A stretch of DNA of 64,000 nucleotides from Rhodovulum marinum. GTDB lineage: Bacteria; Pseudomonadota; Alphaproteobacteria; Rhodobacterales; Rhodobacteraceae. Under the pieces are notes generated by a model, which was not told the DNA's origin, searched no databases, and saw only the letters and a program-made list of their open reading frames with translations. The DNA lies in assembly GCF_004343075.1 (NCBI RefSeq), contig NZ_SLXP01000015.1:1-64000 (forward strand). Direction: 5' to 3'. A program made the position numbers and the translations under genes. Shown piece after piece: positions 8,498 through 17,336 of this stretch (its first letter is position 1; each line of letters begins with the position of its first letter).

Positions 8498-9978
8498 TGT
8501 TGGTCCAGGATCACGACAGAGCCGGAGGGTACTGGGGGGCGGTTTATGCCTTCTGTGCCGTCAAGGGCTTGCAGGTCGTCATCGACGGGCCCGTCGGATG
8601 CGAAAATCTGCCGGTCACCTCGGTCCTGCACTACACCGACGCGCTGCCGCCGCATGAACTGCCCATCGTCGTCACCGGCCTGGGCGAAGAAGAGCTGGGC
8701 CGCGACGGTACCGAAGGCGCGATGAAGCGCGCCTGGGGCACGCTTGATCCGGCGCTGCCGGCGGTGGTCGTCACCGGCTCCATCGCCGAGATGATCGGCG
8801 GCGGCGTGACGCCGATGGGGACCAACATCCAGCGTTTCCTGCCGCGCACCATCGACGAGGATCAATGGGAAGCCGCGGATCGCGCCATGACCTGGATCTT
8901 CACCGAGTTCGGCATGACCAAGGGCCGGATGCCCCCGGAGAAAAAGCGCGAAGAAGGTGCGAAACCGCGGGTTAACATCCTGGGTCCGATGTACGGCGTG
9001 TTCAACATGCCGTCCGACCTGGCCGAGATTCGCCGCCTGGTCGAAGGCATCGGCGCCGAGGTCAACATGGTGATGCCGCTGGGCGCGCACCTCGCCGAGA
9101 TGCGCAACTTGGTGAACGCGGACGCCAATATCGTGATGTATCGCGAGTTTGGCCGCGGCCTGGCCGAGGTGCTGGGCAAGCCCTATCTGCAGGCCCCGAT
9201 CGGCATCGATTCGACGACGAAATTCCTGCGCAAGCTGGGCGAGATGCTGGGCCTCGACCCCGAGCCCTTCATCGCGCGCGAAAAGCATTCGACGATCAAG
9301 CCGGTCTGGGACCTGTGGCGCTCGGTGACGCAGGACTTTTTCGCCACGGCCAGTTTCGCCATCGTCGCGAACGAAACCTATGCCCGGGGTGTGCGCCACT
9401 TCATGGAAACCGATCTCGGTTTTCCCTGCGCCTTTGCGGTGGCCCGCAAGCCGGGCGCCAAGACCGACAACGACGAGGTCCGCGCGTTGATGGCGCGGAA
9501 CCGGCCGCTGGTCGTAATGGGTTCGATCAACGAAAAGATGTACCTCGCCGAACTTGGCGCCGGGCACGGGCCGCGCCCGGCCTTCATCCCCGCCGGGTTC
9601 CCGGGCGCCGCCATCCGGCGCGCCACTGGCACGCCTTTCATGGGCTATGCCGGCGCGACCTACCTGGTTCAGGAAGTGTGCAACGGCCTTTTCGATGCGC
9701 TCTTCCACATCCTGCCGCTGGGCACCGAGATGGACTCGGCCGCGGCAACCCCGACCCGGCTTCGCCGCGATTTTCCCTGGGACGAGGACGCGCAGGCGCT
9801 TCTCGACCGGATCGTGGCCGAACACCCGGTGCTTACCCGCATTTCCGCCGCGAAATCCCTGCGCGATGCCGCCGAGAAGGCTGCGCTTGAGCAGGGGGCC
9901 GAGCGGGTGGTGCGGGAGACCGTCGAGGCGCTTGCGCCCGCCGGTTTCGAACGCCTTGTCAAAGGAGAGAACGCATGA
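8497..9978 (+). CDS. bchZ: Chlorophyllide a reductase subunit Z
   Basis: A 493-residue NifK/BchB-like subunit, partner of BchY in chlorophyllide a reductase. The N-terminal sequence [20 protein letters not shown] and [14 protein letters not shown] are family hallmarks, with Cys35 in the cluster/substrate region. The C-terminal [14 protein letters not shown] (about 427-440) resembles the BchB C-terminal domain that contacts the substrate. It overlaps bchY by 1 nt and pufQ by 4 nt (ATGA). In Rhodobacter the oxygen-regulated puf promoter lies within the 3' part of bchZ. The same is likely here, but I cannot assign it from the sequence. Confidence 0.95.
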   Translation: MLVQDHDRAGGYWGAVYAFCAVKGLQVVIDGPVGCENLPVTSVLHYTDALPPHELPIVVTGLGEEELGRDGTEGAMKRAWGTLDPALPAVVVTGSIAEMIGGGVTPMGTNIQRFLPRTIDEDQWEAADRAMTWIFTEFGMTKGRMPPEKKREEGAKPRVNILGPMYGVFNMPSDLAEIRRLVEGIGAEVNMVMPLGAHLAEMRNLVNADANIVMYREFGRGLAEVLGKPYLQAPIGIDSTTKFLRKLGEMLGLDPEPFIAREKHSTIKPVWDLWRSVTQDFFATASFAIVANETYARGVRHFMETDLGFPCAFAVARKPGAKTDNDEVRALMARNRPLVVMGSINEKMYLAELGAGHGPRPAFIPAGFPGAAIRRATGTPFMGYAGATYLVQEVCNGLFDALFHILPLGTEMDSAAATPTRLRRDFPWDEDAQALLDRIVAEHPVLTRISAAKSLRDAAEKAALEQGAERVVRETVEALAPAGFERLVKGENA

Positions 9979-10196
9979 CCGACCAGACTTCCGACGTCCA
10001 TGTGACGCGCGCGCATCGGCCGCCGAAAGCGGAGTTCGCGGTCTACTTCAGCATCATCTTCCTTGCGGCGCTGCCGCTGGCGTTGATCGCCACGCTGCTG
10101 TCTGTGCTGCGGAACGGTGATCTGAAAACCAAGGGCCCGATCGCCCGCGCCTGGAGCCAGGCGCGGATCATCACGCCCATGATCTTTTCTGCCTGA
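9975..10196 (+). CDS. pufQ: PufQ, bacteriochlorophyll/complex-assembly protein
   Basis: A 73-residue protein with one transmembrane helix ([27 protein letters not shown], about residues 19-45) flanked by the conserved HRPPKAEF before it and [18 protein letters not shown] after it. These are the marks of PufQ, which promotes bacteriochlorophyll production and trafficking to forming antenna complexes. The ATG overlaps the bchZ stop. The stop codon sits inside a perfect 8-bp hairpin (10189-10208), the first of several structures that separate pufQ from the highly expressed pufBA. Confidence 0.92.
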   Translation: MTDQTSDVHVTRAHRPPKAEFAVYFSIIFLAALPLALIATLLSVLRNGDLKTKGPIARAWSQARIITPMIFSA

Positions 10197-10242
10197 ATGG
10201 TCAGGCAGTTTCCAGAATTCGCCCACCCCCCCGGTTGGGCGA
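10189..10242 (+). other. Two hairpins between pufQ and pufB
   Basis: The first is CTGCCTGA-ATGG-TCAGGCAG (10189-10208), a perfect 8-bp stem with a 4-nt loop that contains the pufQ stop codon. The second is TCGCCCA ... TGGGCGA (10219-10225 with 10236-10242), a 7-bp stem. No U-tract follows either, so they are more likely mRNA processing or stability structures than terminators. In Rhodobacter the puf messenger is cleaved in this region. Confidence 0.6.
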
Positions 10243-10259
10243 GTAACTGGCCGGGCACG

Positions 10260-10331
10260 ATGCCCTGCCGGAACCCGGCCGCCGGGGTGCGCGGCATCAG
10301 TCTGACGATCCGGAGGAAAGTTTATGGCTGA
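10260..10331 (+). CDS. pufK: PufK-like 23-residue leader ORF overlapping pufB
   Basis: An ATG at 10260 opens 23 codons ([20 protein letters not shown] plus three residues) that contain the pufB ribosome-binding site GGAGGAAAG and stop at TGA 10329-10331, 8 nt into pufB. This is the position, size and overlap of pufK in Rhodobacter sphaeroides, where its translation gates pufBA translation. The peptide is basic, with four Arg and one Lys. No strong Shine-Dalgarno precedes it. Assignment is by position; sequence similarity to known PufK is not judged. Confidence 0.5.
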   Translation: MPCRNPAAGVRGISLTIRRKVYG

Positions 10332-10470
10332 ATCTGACGTGTCGTTCACGGGCCTCACCGACGAGCAGGCGCAAGAAATCCACGCTGTCTACATGAGCGG
10401 ACTTTGGCTGTTCTCGGCCGTTGCTGTCCTGGCTCACCTGGCAGTGTACATCTGGCGCCCGTGGCTCTGA
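10324..10470 (+). CDS. pufB: Light-harvesting complex 1 beta polypeptide
   Basis: A 48-residue antenna apoprotein of the core (LH1) complex in the intracytoplasmic membrane. The N-terminal amphipathic part has His20 (QEIHAVYM). After the helix [20 protein letters not shown] comes RPWL. His38 (LAHLAVYIW) is the bacteriochlorophyll Mg ligand and lies exactly 18 residues after His20, the classical antenna spacing. It is preceded by the strong ribosome-binding site GGAGGAAAG and followed 14 nt later by pufA. The gene is too short for most ORF filters. Confidence 0.97.
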
Positions 10471-10484
10471 GGAGGACCTGAGAA

Positions 10485-10649
10485 ATGGCAAAATTCTACA
10501 AGATCTGGATGATCTTCGACCCCCGTCGCGTGCTCGTTGCGCAGGGCGTCTTCCTGTTCCTGCTGGCTGTGATGATTCACCTCGTCCTGCTCAGCACGGA
10601 CTACTTCAACTGGCTGACGATCGCCGCCGAGAAGGCCGCTGGCGCGTAA
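10485..10649 (+). CDS. pufA: Light-harvesting complex 1 alpha polypeptide
   Basis: A 54-residue partner of PufB in the LH1 ring. The N-terminal [21 protein letters not shown] is typical LH1 alpha, with the helix [16 protein letters not shown]. His32 is the bacteriochlorophyll ligand, and Trp43, 11 residues later, is at the position that hydrogen-bonds the BChl acetyl group and helps set the near-infrared absorption. The ribosome-binding site GGAGG lies about 10 nt before ATG 10485. The strong downstream hairpin (10698-10726) would protect the pufBA messenger from 3' decay and allow antenna proteins to outnumber reaction-centre proteins. Confidence 0.97.
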
Positions 10650-10697
10650 GCGACCGTGCCTTCCGGATGTGAGCAGTCGGAAGTGACACCATCAGCT

Positions 10698-10726
10698 GCG
10701 GGCGGGAGCCCCGATCTCCCGCCCGC
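10698..10726 (+). other. puf intercistronic mRNA-stabilising hairpin
   Basis: A perfect 11-bp GC stem, GCGGGCGGGAG (10698-10708) with CTCCCGCCCGC (10716-10726), encloses a 7-nt loop between pufA and pufL. No U-run follows. In Rhodobacter, hairpins at this position retard 3'-to-5' degradation and create the stable pufBA segment. The function here is inferred by position. Confidence 0.85.
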
Positions 10727-10794
10727 GGCGACCACGAAGAAAAAAGGACGGCTGAGGCCCGGACGGACACGGCCGCCATTTGCGGAGACAGACG

Positions 10795-11655
10795 ATGGCA
10801 CTGCTCAGTTTTGAGAGAAAGTATCGCGTCCGTGGAGGGACGCTCATCGGTGGCGATCTGTTCGACTTTTGGGTGGGGCCTTTCTACGTAGGCTTCTTCG
10901 GAGTGACGACAGTCTTCTTCGCCGCCCTGGGAACGGCGATGATCTTCTGGGGGGCGGCCCTGCAGGGCACGTTCAACCCGTGGACCATCCATATCGCGCC
11001 GCCCGACATCAGTTACGGCCTTAGCATCGCGCCCCTCGCAGAGGGCGGGCTTTGGCAATTCATCACGCTGTGCGCCATTGGCGCCTTCGTGAGCTGGGCG
11101 CTCCGAGAGGTGGAAATCTCCCGCAAGCTCGGCATGGGCTATCACGTCCCGATCGCGTTCGCGTTCGCGATCCTGGCCTATGTGACGCTGGTGGTGTTCC
11201 GCCCGCTTCTGCTGGGCGCCTGGGGCTACGGTTTCCCCTATGGCATCTTCAGTCACCTGGACTGGGTGTCGAACACCGGCTACGCCTATCTGCACTTCCA
11301 CTACAACCCTGCCCACATGCTTGCCGTGTCGCTGTTCTTCGGCACCTGTCTGGCACTGGCGCTGCATGGTGGCCTGATCCTGTCGGCCTGTAACCCCGAA
11401 AAGGGCGAAGAGGCCAAGACGCCGGACCACGAAGACACCTTCTTCCGTGACTTCATCGGCTACTCGATCGGCACGCTGGGCATTCACCGCATCGGCTGGC
11501 TGCTGGCCATCAACGCGGTCTTCTTCTCTGCTGTCTGCATCATCATCTCTGGCCCGCTCTGGACTGAAGGCTGGCCCGAATGGTGGACGTGGTGGAGCAA
11601 CCTGCCCATCTGGCCGGAAGCGACCCCGGCCCTCGAAGGGGGAGTTTTCCAATAA
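10795..11655 (+). CDS. pufL: Photosynthetic reaction centre L subunit
   Basis: A 286-residue five-helix core subunit that binds the special pair, accessory BChl, bacteriopheophytin and QA/QB with PufM. The N-terminus [35 protein letters not shown] is typical. The His ligands lie in [26 protein letters not shown] (special pair and accessory BChl) and in [16 protein letters not shown] (non-haem iron region). ATG 10795 was chosen as the family N-terminus rather than the ATG five codons upstream. The stop TAA shares one base with the pufM ATG (TAATG), giving coupled 1:1 synthesis of L and M. Confidence 0.97.
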   Translation: MALLSFERKYRVRGGTLIGGDLFDFWVGPFYVGFFGVTTVFFAALGTAMIFWGAALQGTFNPWTIHIAPPDISYGLSIAPLAEGGLWQFITLCAIGAFVSWALREVEISRKLGMGYHVPIAFAFAILAYVTLVVFRPLLLGAWGYGFPYGIFSHLDWVSNTGYAYLHFHYNPAHMLAVSLFFGTCLALALHGGLILSACNPEKGEEAKTPDHEDTFFRDFIGYSIGTLGIHRIGWLLAINAVFFSAVCIIISGPLWTEGWPEWWTWWSNLPIWPEATPALEGGVFQ

Positions 11656-12623
11656 TGGCTGAGTATCAGAACATCTTCACCCAGGTGCAGGTCAAGGGAC
11701 CTGGCGACTGGGGCATGGACAACGCCAACAACATGATGGAGGAGCGGGTCGGCGGCATCGGCAACTTCCCGATCCTCGGCTGGTTCGGCAACGCCCAGCT
11801 TGGTCCCATCTATCTCGGTTATGCGGGCGTGATCTCGATCTTCGCCGGGGCCTGGGCCTTCCTCATCATCGGCCTCAACATGCTGGCCCAGGTGGACTGG
11901 TCGATCGTCCAGTTCCTGCGCCAGGGCTTCTGGCTGGCGCTTGAACCGCCCAGCCCCGAATACGGGCTGCGCATTCCGCCGCTTCAGGATGGCGGCTGGT
12001 ACATGATCGCCAGCTTCTTCCTGCTGATCTCGGTCTGGGCCTGGTGGTGGCGGACCTACTCGCTTGCCGTCGAACACAAGATGGGCAAGCACATCGCCTG
12101 GGCGTTCCTTGCCGCGATCTGGCTCTTCATGGTGCTGGGCTTCTTCCGCCCGCTCCTGATGGGGTCCTGGTCGGAAATGGTGCCTTACGGTATCTTCCCG
12201 CACCTTGACTGGACGACGGCCTTCTCGATCCGGTACGGCAACCTCTACTACAACCCCTTCCACGCGCTTTCGATCGCGTTCCTCTATGGCTCTGCCCTGC
12301 TCTTCGCGATGCATGGCGGCACCATTCTCGCCGTCACCCGCTTCGGCGGCGACCGCGAGCTGGAGCAGATCTACGACCGCGGTACCGCGGCCGAGCGTGC
12401 GGCGCTGTTCTGGCGCTGGACCATGGGCTTCAACGCCACGATGGAAGGCATCCACCGCTGGGCCTGGTGGTTCGCGGTTCTGACCCCGCTGACCGGCGGG
12501 ATCGGCATCCTGCTCACCGGCACGGTCGTCGACAACTGGTTCATCTGGGCCCAGGAGCACAACTTCGCTCCGACCTACATGGAACCGTACGGCTATGAAG
12601 CCTATACCGGTCAAGGAGGCTGA
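11655..12623 (+). CDS. pufM: Photosynthetic reaction centre M subunit
   Basis: A 322-residue partner of PufL. Signature segments are [63 protein letters not shown] (special-pair and accessory BChl His ligands) and [30 protein letters not shown] (iron and quinone site). It starts at 11655, overlapping the pufL stop by one base, and ends 2 nt before pufC, whose ribosome-binding site AAGGAGG is inside the pufM 3' end. Amplicons of pufL-pufM are the standard marker for anoxygenic phototrophs, so this pair could place the organism. Confidence 0.97.
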   Translation: MAEYQNIFTQVQVKGPGDWGMDNANNMMEERVGGIGNFPILGWFGNAQLGPIYLGYAGVISIFAGAWAFLIIGLNMLAQVDWSIVQFLRQGFWLALEPPSPEYGLRIPPLQDGGWYMIASFFLLISVWAWWWRTYSLAVEHKMGKHIAWAFLAAIWLFMVLGFFRPLLMGSWSEMVPYGIFPHLDWTTAFSIRYGNLYYNPFHALSIAFLYGSALLFAMHGGTILAVTRFGGDRELEQIYDRGTAAERAALFWRWTMGFNATMEGIHRWAWWFAVLTPLTGGIGILLTGTVVDNWFIWAQEHNFAPTYMEPYGYEAYTGQGG

Positions 12624-12625
12624 GC

Positions 12626-13693
12626 ATGCTGAAGTTCCCGAAATGGTTCTACAAGTGGAGCGATGACAACCCCACGGACCTCAAGGGGCCCGGGATCCTC
12701 GCCGGGACGGTGGCCTCGGCCGTGGCGATCGCGACGATCATCGTGGTCTACGACAACCCGAACCGGACCACGGACCAGCAGACCGGCCCGCGTGGCATCG
12801 GCATGGACGTGACGAAGTTCGTGCGCGACAACCCCCAGTACGATCCCTACGAGGAAAGCTACGTGGCCTTCCCGCGGGTCGAGGCGCCGGAAGGCACCCC
12901 GACCGCGGCCGAGGCCTACGGGGACAGTGTCGTGGCGTTCGGCGACATGGACCAGGCCAATTTCGACCGGCTCCAGGAAGCGATGAGCGCCTGGGTTGGC
13001 ACCAAGGTGGTTCTTTATGACGATGGCGAGGTCGACGAGACCACGCTGGCGATCACCAAGAACTGCGTCGAGGCCACCCAGTATCTCAACGACTCCTGGG
13101 ATACCCACAACCTGGCCTCCGATGGCCGTGGGGTGAACTGCTATACCTGCCACCGTGGCGAACCCACGCCTCCGGGCGCATGGTTCAAGGCGGGCGCGGT
13201 CAACTCGGCCGCGGCCGGCTGGGCGGCGGTGCAGAACCGGGTGATGGTGGGCAACACCTACACCCAGAGCAACTTCACCTCGCTGCCGGTGGACGCGGTC
13301 GAAAAGTTCCTGCTGGACGGCAACTCGATCAAGGTCCACGACCTTGAAAGCCGCGTCGCCCAGCAGCCTGGCGATCCGACCTGGCAGGACGCCGAGCGCA
13401 CCTTCAGCCTGATGAACCATCAGTCGAACGCGCTCAACGTGAACTGCGTCTACTGCCACAACACCCGGGCGTTCTACGATCCGACCCAGGTGACGCCGCA
13501 GTGGTCGATCACCACGCTCGCGCAGCAGATGACCATCGACATCAACCAGACCTTCTACGAGCCCCGCTCCGAGGTCCTGGGCCGCGAGTCGGGCAAGGTG
13601 AACTGCATGACCTGCCACATGGGCGTCGTCAGCCCGCTGAACGGGCGCGACATGGTCGCCGAGTGGCCGGAACTGGCCGCCCCGGTCGAGTAA
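12626..13693 (+). CDS. pufC: Reaction-centre cytochrome c subunit PufC, three-haem form
   Basis: A 355-residue periplasmic cytochrome that re-reduces the photo-oxidised special pair. It is anchored by an uncleaved N-terminal helix (about residues 22-41), with no lipobox Cys. Only three CXXCH sites are present: CYTCH (172-176), CVYCH (274-278) and CMTCH (327-331). The spacing shows that the site missing from the usual tetrahaem family is the N-terminal one: where CXXCH is expected (about 125-135) the sequence reads WVGTKVVLYDDG. A Cys (147, KNCVEATQYL) occupies a position where the family often has a Met ligand. A three-haem PufC is known from Rhodovulum sulfidophilum. It follows pufM by 2 nt, and no pufX follows it. 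Confidence 0.95.
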   Translation: MLKFPKWFYKWSDDNPTDLKGPGILAGTVASAVAIATIIVVYDNPNRTTDQQTGPRGIGMDVTKFVRDNPQYDPYEESYVAFPRVEAPEGTPTAAEAYGDSVVAFGDMDQANFDRLQEAMSAWVGTKVVLYDDGEVDETTLAITKNCVEATQYLNDSWDTHNLASDGRGVNCYTCHRGEPTPPGAWFKAGAVNSAAAGWAAVQNRVMVGNTYTQSNFTSLPVDAVEKFLLDGNSIKVHDLESRVAQQPGDPTWQDAERTFSLMNHQSNALNVNCVYCHNTRAFYDPTQVTPQWSITTLAQQMTIDINQTFYEPRSEVLGRESGKVNCMTCHMGVVSPLNGRDMVAEWPELAAPVE

Positions 13694-13815
13694 ACGGACT
13701 TACGGGCGGGCGGCGCCAGGCGCGCCGGCCGCCCGAACGGGATCGGGTCCCTTGCGGGGCCCGGTATTCGGGGCCTCCACACCCCGGTTCCCTTCCTGTC
13801 AGACACAGGACACTG

Positions 13816-13851
13816 GCGCCGTGTGGAGACGTGTCCACACGGCGCTTTTTT
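13816..13851 (+). terminator. Intrinsic terminator after pufC
   Basis: A perfect 12-bp stem GCGCCGTGTGGA / TCCACACGGCGC (13816-13827 with 13834-13845) with a 6-nt loop is followed directly by six T. It closes the puf unit, and dxs starts only 26 nt later. Any puf-dxs co-transcription must be read-through, and a separate dxs promoter would have to overlap the hairpin. Confidence 0.93.
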
Positions 13852-13877
13852 AATGAGAAACGCGCGGGAGAAGACCA

Positions 13878-15797
13878 ATGAACAAGGCCCCGACACCTAT
13901 GCTGGACCGCGTCGCCGGCCCGGCCGACCTGAAGGGCATGACCAAGTCCGAGCTGACCCAGCTTGCGCGCGATGTGCGCCAAGAGGTGATCTCGGTCGTG
14001 GCGCAGACCGGCGGGCACCTGGGTTCGTCGCTGGGCGTGGTGGAACTGACGGTCGCGCTGCACGCGGTCTTCAACACCCCCTTCGACAAGCTGGTCTGGG
14101 ATGTCAGCCACCAGTGCTATCCCCACAAGATCCTGACCGGCCGCCGCGACCGCATGCACACGCTGCGCCAGGGTGGCGGGCTGGCCGGGTTCTGCAAGCG
14201 GTCCGAAAGCGAATATGACGCCTTCGGGGCGGGCCACTCGTCCACCTCGATCTCGGCGGCGCTGGGCTTTACCGTCGGGCGCGACATGGGCCAGCCCACG
14301 GGCGATGCCATCGCGGTGATCGGTGATGGCTCGATCTCGGCGGGCATGGCCTACGAGGCGCTGAACAATGCCGGCCATGAAAAGCGGCGGATGTTCGTCA
14401 TCCTGAACGACAACGAGATGTCGATCGCACCGCCCGTGGGCGCGATGTCGAAATATCTCTCGGGCCTTTACGGCGATACGCCGCTGGGCAAGCTCAAGGA
14501 CATGGCCGAGGATTTCGAGGCCGTCCTGCCCGGACCGATCCGCGAGGGCGCGCGCCGCGCCCGTCAGCTGGTCACCGGTTTCCCCGGCGGCGGCACGCTG
14601 TTCGAGGAACTGGGATTCGATTATATCGGCCCGATCGACGGCCATGACATGGACCAACTGTTGACCGTGCTGCGCGCGGCGCGCGCGCGGGCCTCGGGGC
14701 CGACGCTGATCCATGTCTGCACGGTCAAGGGCAAGGGCTACAAGCCGGCCGAAACCTCGGCCGACCGGGGCCACGGCGTGTCGAAATTCGACGTGGCGTC
14801 CGGCGCGCAGGCGAAAAGCCAGCCCAACGCGCCCAGCTACACCTCGGTCTTCGGCAAGACTCTGACGGCCGAGGCCGCGCGCGACCCGCGCGTGGTGGCG
14901 ATCACCGCCGCGATGCCCTCGGGCACCGGGCTGAACATCATGCAGGACCGGTTCCCGCAGCGCGTCTTTGACGTGGGCATTGCCGAACAGCACGCGGTGA
15001 CCTTCGCCGGTGGCATGGCCGCGGCGGGGCTGCGCCCGTTCTGTGCGATCTACTCGACCTTCCTGCAGCGCGGCTATGACCAGATCGTGCATGACGTGGT
15101 GCTGCAAAACCTACCGGTGCGGTTCTGCATCGACCGGGCGGGTCTCGTGGGCGCGGACGGCTCGACCCATGCTGGCGCCTTCGACGTGGCCTTCCTGTCG
15201 AACCTGCCGGGGATGACCGTGATGGCCGCGGGTGACGAGGCCGAACTGGTGCATATGGTTGCTACCGCGGCCGCTTATGACGAGGGTCCCATCGCCTTCC
15301 GTTATCCGCGGGGCGAGGGCGTCGGCGTCGAAATGCCCGAACGCGGCCAAATCCTCGAAATCGGCAAAGGCCGCATCGTCAAGGAGGGCACCAAGCTGGC
15401 GCTTCTGTCCCTGGGTGCACCGCTGGTCGATTGTCTGAGGGCCGCCGAAGAGCTGGAGGCGCGCGGCGTGTCGGTCACCGTGGCCGATGCCCGGTTCGCC
15501 AAGCCCTTCGACACCGACCTGGTGGCGCGTCTCGTGAAAGAGCACGAGGCGTTGGTGACCGTGGAACACGGCGCCGAGGGCGGTTTCGGCGCGCTGGTGT
15601 TGCACTGGCTGGCGCGGACCGGGCGGCTGGATCGCGGGCTGTCGATCCGCACGATGACCCTGCCTGATACCTTCATCGAACAGGCCAGCCCCGAGGCGAT
15701 GTATGCCGAGGCGGGTCTGACCGCGCGGGACATCGCCAATACCGGGCTCGAGGCGCTGGGCATCGCGGCGGCACGGTTCGGCGCCGCCAGCGCCTGA
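13878..15797 (+). CDS. dxs: 1-deoxy-D-xylulose-5-phosphate synthase
   Basis: A 639-residue thiamine-diphosphate transketolase-like enzyme. It condenses pyruvate and glyceraldehyde 3-phosphate in the first step of the MEP isoprenoid pathway, which supplies carotenoids, phytol and quinones. The ThDP-binding motif is GDGS (149-152) followed by NDN (177-179). [19 protein letters not shown] and [12 protein letters not shown] are family motifs, and [13 protein letters not shown] in the second half provides the catalytic Glu. Full length. It sits just downstream of the puf terminator, the position where photosynthetic Rhodobacteraceae carry a dedicated dxs copy. A bidirectional hairpin follows the stop. 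Confidence 0.95.
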   Translation: MNKAPTPMLDRVAGPADLKGMTKSELTQLARDVRQEVISVVAQTGGHLGSSLGVVELTVALHAVFNTPFDKLVWDVSHQCYPHKILTGRRDRMHTLRQGGGLAGFCKRSESEYDAFGAGHSSTSISAALGFTVGRDMGQPTGDAIAVIGDGSISAGMAYEALNNAGHEKRRMFVILNDNEMSIAPPVGAMSKYLSGLYGDTPLGKLKDMAEDFEAVLPGPIREGARRARQLVTGFPGGGTLFEELGFDYIGPIDGHDMDQLLTVLRAARARASGPTLIHVCTVKGKGYKPAETSADRGHGVSKFDVASGAQAKSQPNAPSYTSVFGKTLTAEAARDPRVVAITAAMPSGTGLNIMQDRFPQRVFDVGIAEQHAVTFAGGMAAAGLRPFCAIYSTFLQRGYDQIVHDVVLQNLPVRFCIDRAGLVGADGSTHAGAFDVAFLSNLPGMTVMAAGDEAELVHMVATAAAYDEGPIAFRYPRGEGVGVEMPERGQILEIGKGRIVKEGTKLALLSLGAPLVDCLRAAEELEARGVSVTVADARFAKPFDTDLVARLVKEHEALVTVEHGAEGGFGALVLHWLARTGRLDRGLSIRTMTLPDTFIEQASPEAMYAEAGLTARDIANTGLEALGIAAARFGAASA

Positions 15798-15817
15798 CCG
15801 GCCGGGCCGAAAACGAC

Positions 15818-15843
15818 AAGGCCCCGTCCGCGGACGGGGCCTT
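15818..15843. terminator. Bidirectional terminator between dxs and the ABC1 kinase gene
   Basis: The 26-nt perfect palindrome AAGGCCCCGTCCG / CGGACGGGGCCTT sits between two convergent genes and can fold identically on both strands. Flanking A/T bases are few, so termination strength is uncertain. Confidence 0.7.
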
Positions 15844-15851
15844 GCGCCGTT

Positions 15852-17174
15852 TCAGAGATACGGTTCGATGATCGCGCGCAGGTCCACCCGCGCCTTCAGC
15901 CGGCTGGCCAGCAGGTAGATGCCGCCGAACTTGCGCTGCATGAACAGCGTGTCCATCGGCGGGATGTGCCAGAAATCGCGGTCCGCACCCAGTTCCATGC
16001 CAGCATCGCGCATCCGCATCGCCAGGTCGTTCTGCGCGAAATCGAACGCGCCGGGCTGGCGCAGCGGTTCCATGGACATCTCGAACATGTTCAGCATCGT
16101 GTCCTGGTGATGCGCTGCCGTATCCTCGGCGAAGAACCCGATATCCAGGATCGCGCGGCGCACCGCGTCGCGGTCGCCCGACAGCCCCGCCCGCATCAGC
16201 GCCCGGAACTGGTCGGCCATCTCGGGCGAGAAATCGCGTGAGGCGCCGAAATCCAGCAGGATCACGCGCCCGGTTTCGGGCTGATAGCGGTAATTGGCAA
16301 AATTCGGGTCGGTCTGCATCAGGCGGAACTCGAACAGTTCGCGGAACAGCAGGCCGATCAACAGCGCCATCACCCGGTCGCGCTCCTCTTGCGGGGCGTC
16401 CGTCAGCGACTCGATCGCAGCGCCCTCGACGAAATCCATCGCAAGGACGTCGCGCGTGGTCAGGTCTTCTTGCAGTTTCGGCACGACGAAATCGGGTGCG
16501 TCGGCCAGCAACTCGCCGAACCGGCGCATATAGCGGCCCTCGCGTTCGTAATCGGCCTCTTCGTGCAGCTGGCGCTTGGCCTCGTCCAGCATCGGCGCGA
16601 TGTCCAGCTCCTTGGGCATCACGCCCGAGAACCGCATAAGTGCGGCCACGTTGTTCACATCGCTGTCGATCGACCGGCGCACGCCAGGGTACTGCACCTT
16701 GATCGCCAGGTCGCGCCCATCCTTCGTATGTGCCCGGTGCACCTGTCCGATCGAGGCCGCCGCGATGGGTCGCACCTGGAACTTGTCGAACCGTTTCAGC
16801 CAGCCCTCGCCCCAGGCATCGTTCAGCACCTTTTTCAACTGCCCGCCCGGCATGTAATGGGCATCCGCCCGCAGCCGGGCCATGATATCGGCCAGTTCGG
16901 GCGGCAGCATGTCGCCCGCATCCATCGAGATCAGCTGCCCCACCTTCATCGCGGCGCCTCGCATATGGGCCAACTGGTCGGCCACCTTGCGCGCGTTGGC
17001 TGGCGTCAGCAGCAGGTCCGACGCCTTGGGCCGTTTGCCCTGCGCCACCTGCCGCGCCCCGTGCAGCGCCATGTTGCCCGCGATGTTCGAGGTCAGCGCG
17101 CCAAAGCGCGCCAACCGGTTCAGCCGGCCACTGGGAACGGCAAGGGCACGGGAATCGGGTTTCGGGTCGGCCAT
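15852..17174 (-). CDS. ABC1/AarF/UbiB-family atypical kinase
   Basis: A 440-residue member of the UbiB/Coq8-like family, linked to ubiquinone biosynthesis and lipid-soluble cofactor handling. The family's KxGQ region is seen in AAMKVGQLISMDAGDMLP. AAASIGQVHRA is the Ala-rich nucleotide loop, and LAIKVQYPGV contains the ATP-binding Lys. TDPNFANYRY stands where the catalytic loop lies, and LLDFGASRDF is the DFG metal site. It lacks the C-terminal membrane helices of classical UbiB, so it is closer to the shorter ABC1 subgroup. The start at 17174 follows from the MADPKPDSR N-terminus. It converges with dxs and diverges from the MoxR gene. Confidence 0.85.
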   Translation of the reverse strand: MADPKPDSRALAVPSGRLNRLARFGALTSNIAGNMALHGARQVAQGKRPKASDLLLTPANARKVADQLAHMRGAAMKVGQLISMDAGDMLPPELADIMARLRADAHYMPGGQLKKVLNDAWGEGWLKRFDKFQVRPIAAASIGQVHRAHTKDGRDLAIKVQYPGVRRSIDSDVNNVAALMRFSGVMPKELDIAPMLDEAKRQLHEEADYEREGRYMRRFGELLADAPDFVVPKLQEDLTTRDVLAMDFVEGAAIESLTDAPQEERDRVMALLIGLLFRELFEFRLMQTDPNFANYRYQPETGRVILLDFGASRDFSPEMADQFRALMRAGLSGDRDAVRRAILDIGFFAEDTAAHHQDTMLNMFEMSMEPLRQPGAFDFAQNDLAMRMRDAGMELGADRDFWHIPPMDTLFMQRKFGGIYLLASRLKARVDLRAIIEPYL

Positions 17175-17336
17175 GGCGGAATCCTTTGGGGGGTGTGAAG
17201 CCGCGACCCTATCCCGCCGCAGCCGGTTTCGCTGTGACATAGGCACAAAACCCGAACGTGCAACGCGTGGGGCGTGATCCCGGCGCGCAAAGCACTAGGT
17301 AGGCAGGGACGAAAAGGCAGGAAAACGGGTCAGGTC

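Noticed and set aside
13694-13877. A hidden pufX downstream of pufC
   Set aside because: No frame with a membrane helix or plausible start exists in the 184-nt spacer; it consists of GC-rich hairpins and a terminator.
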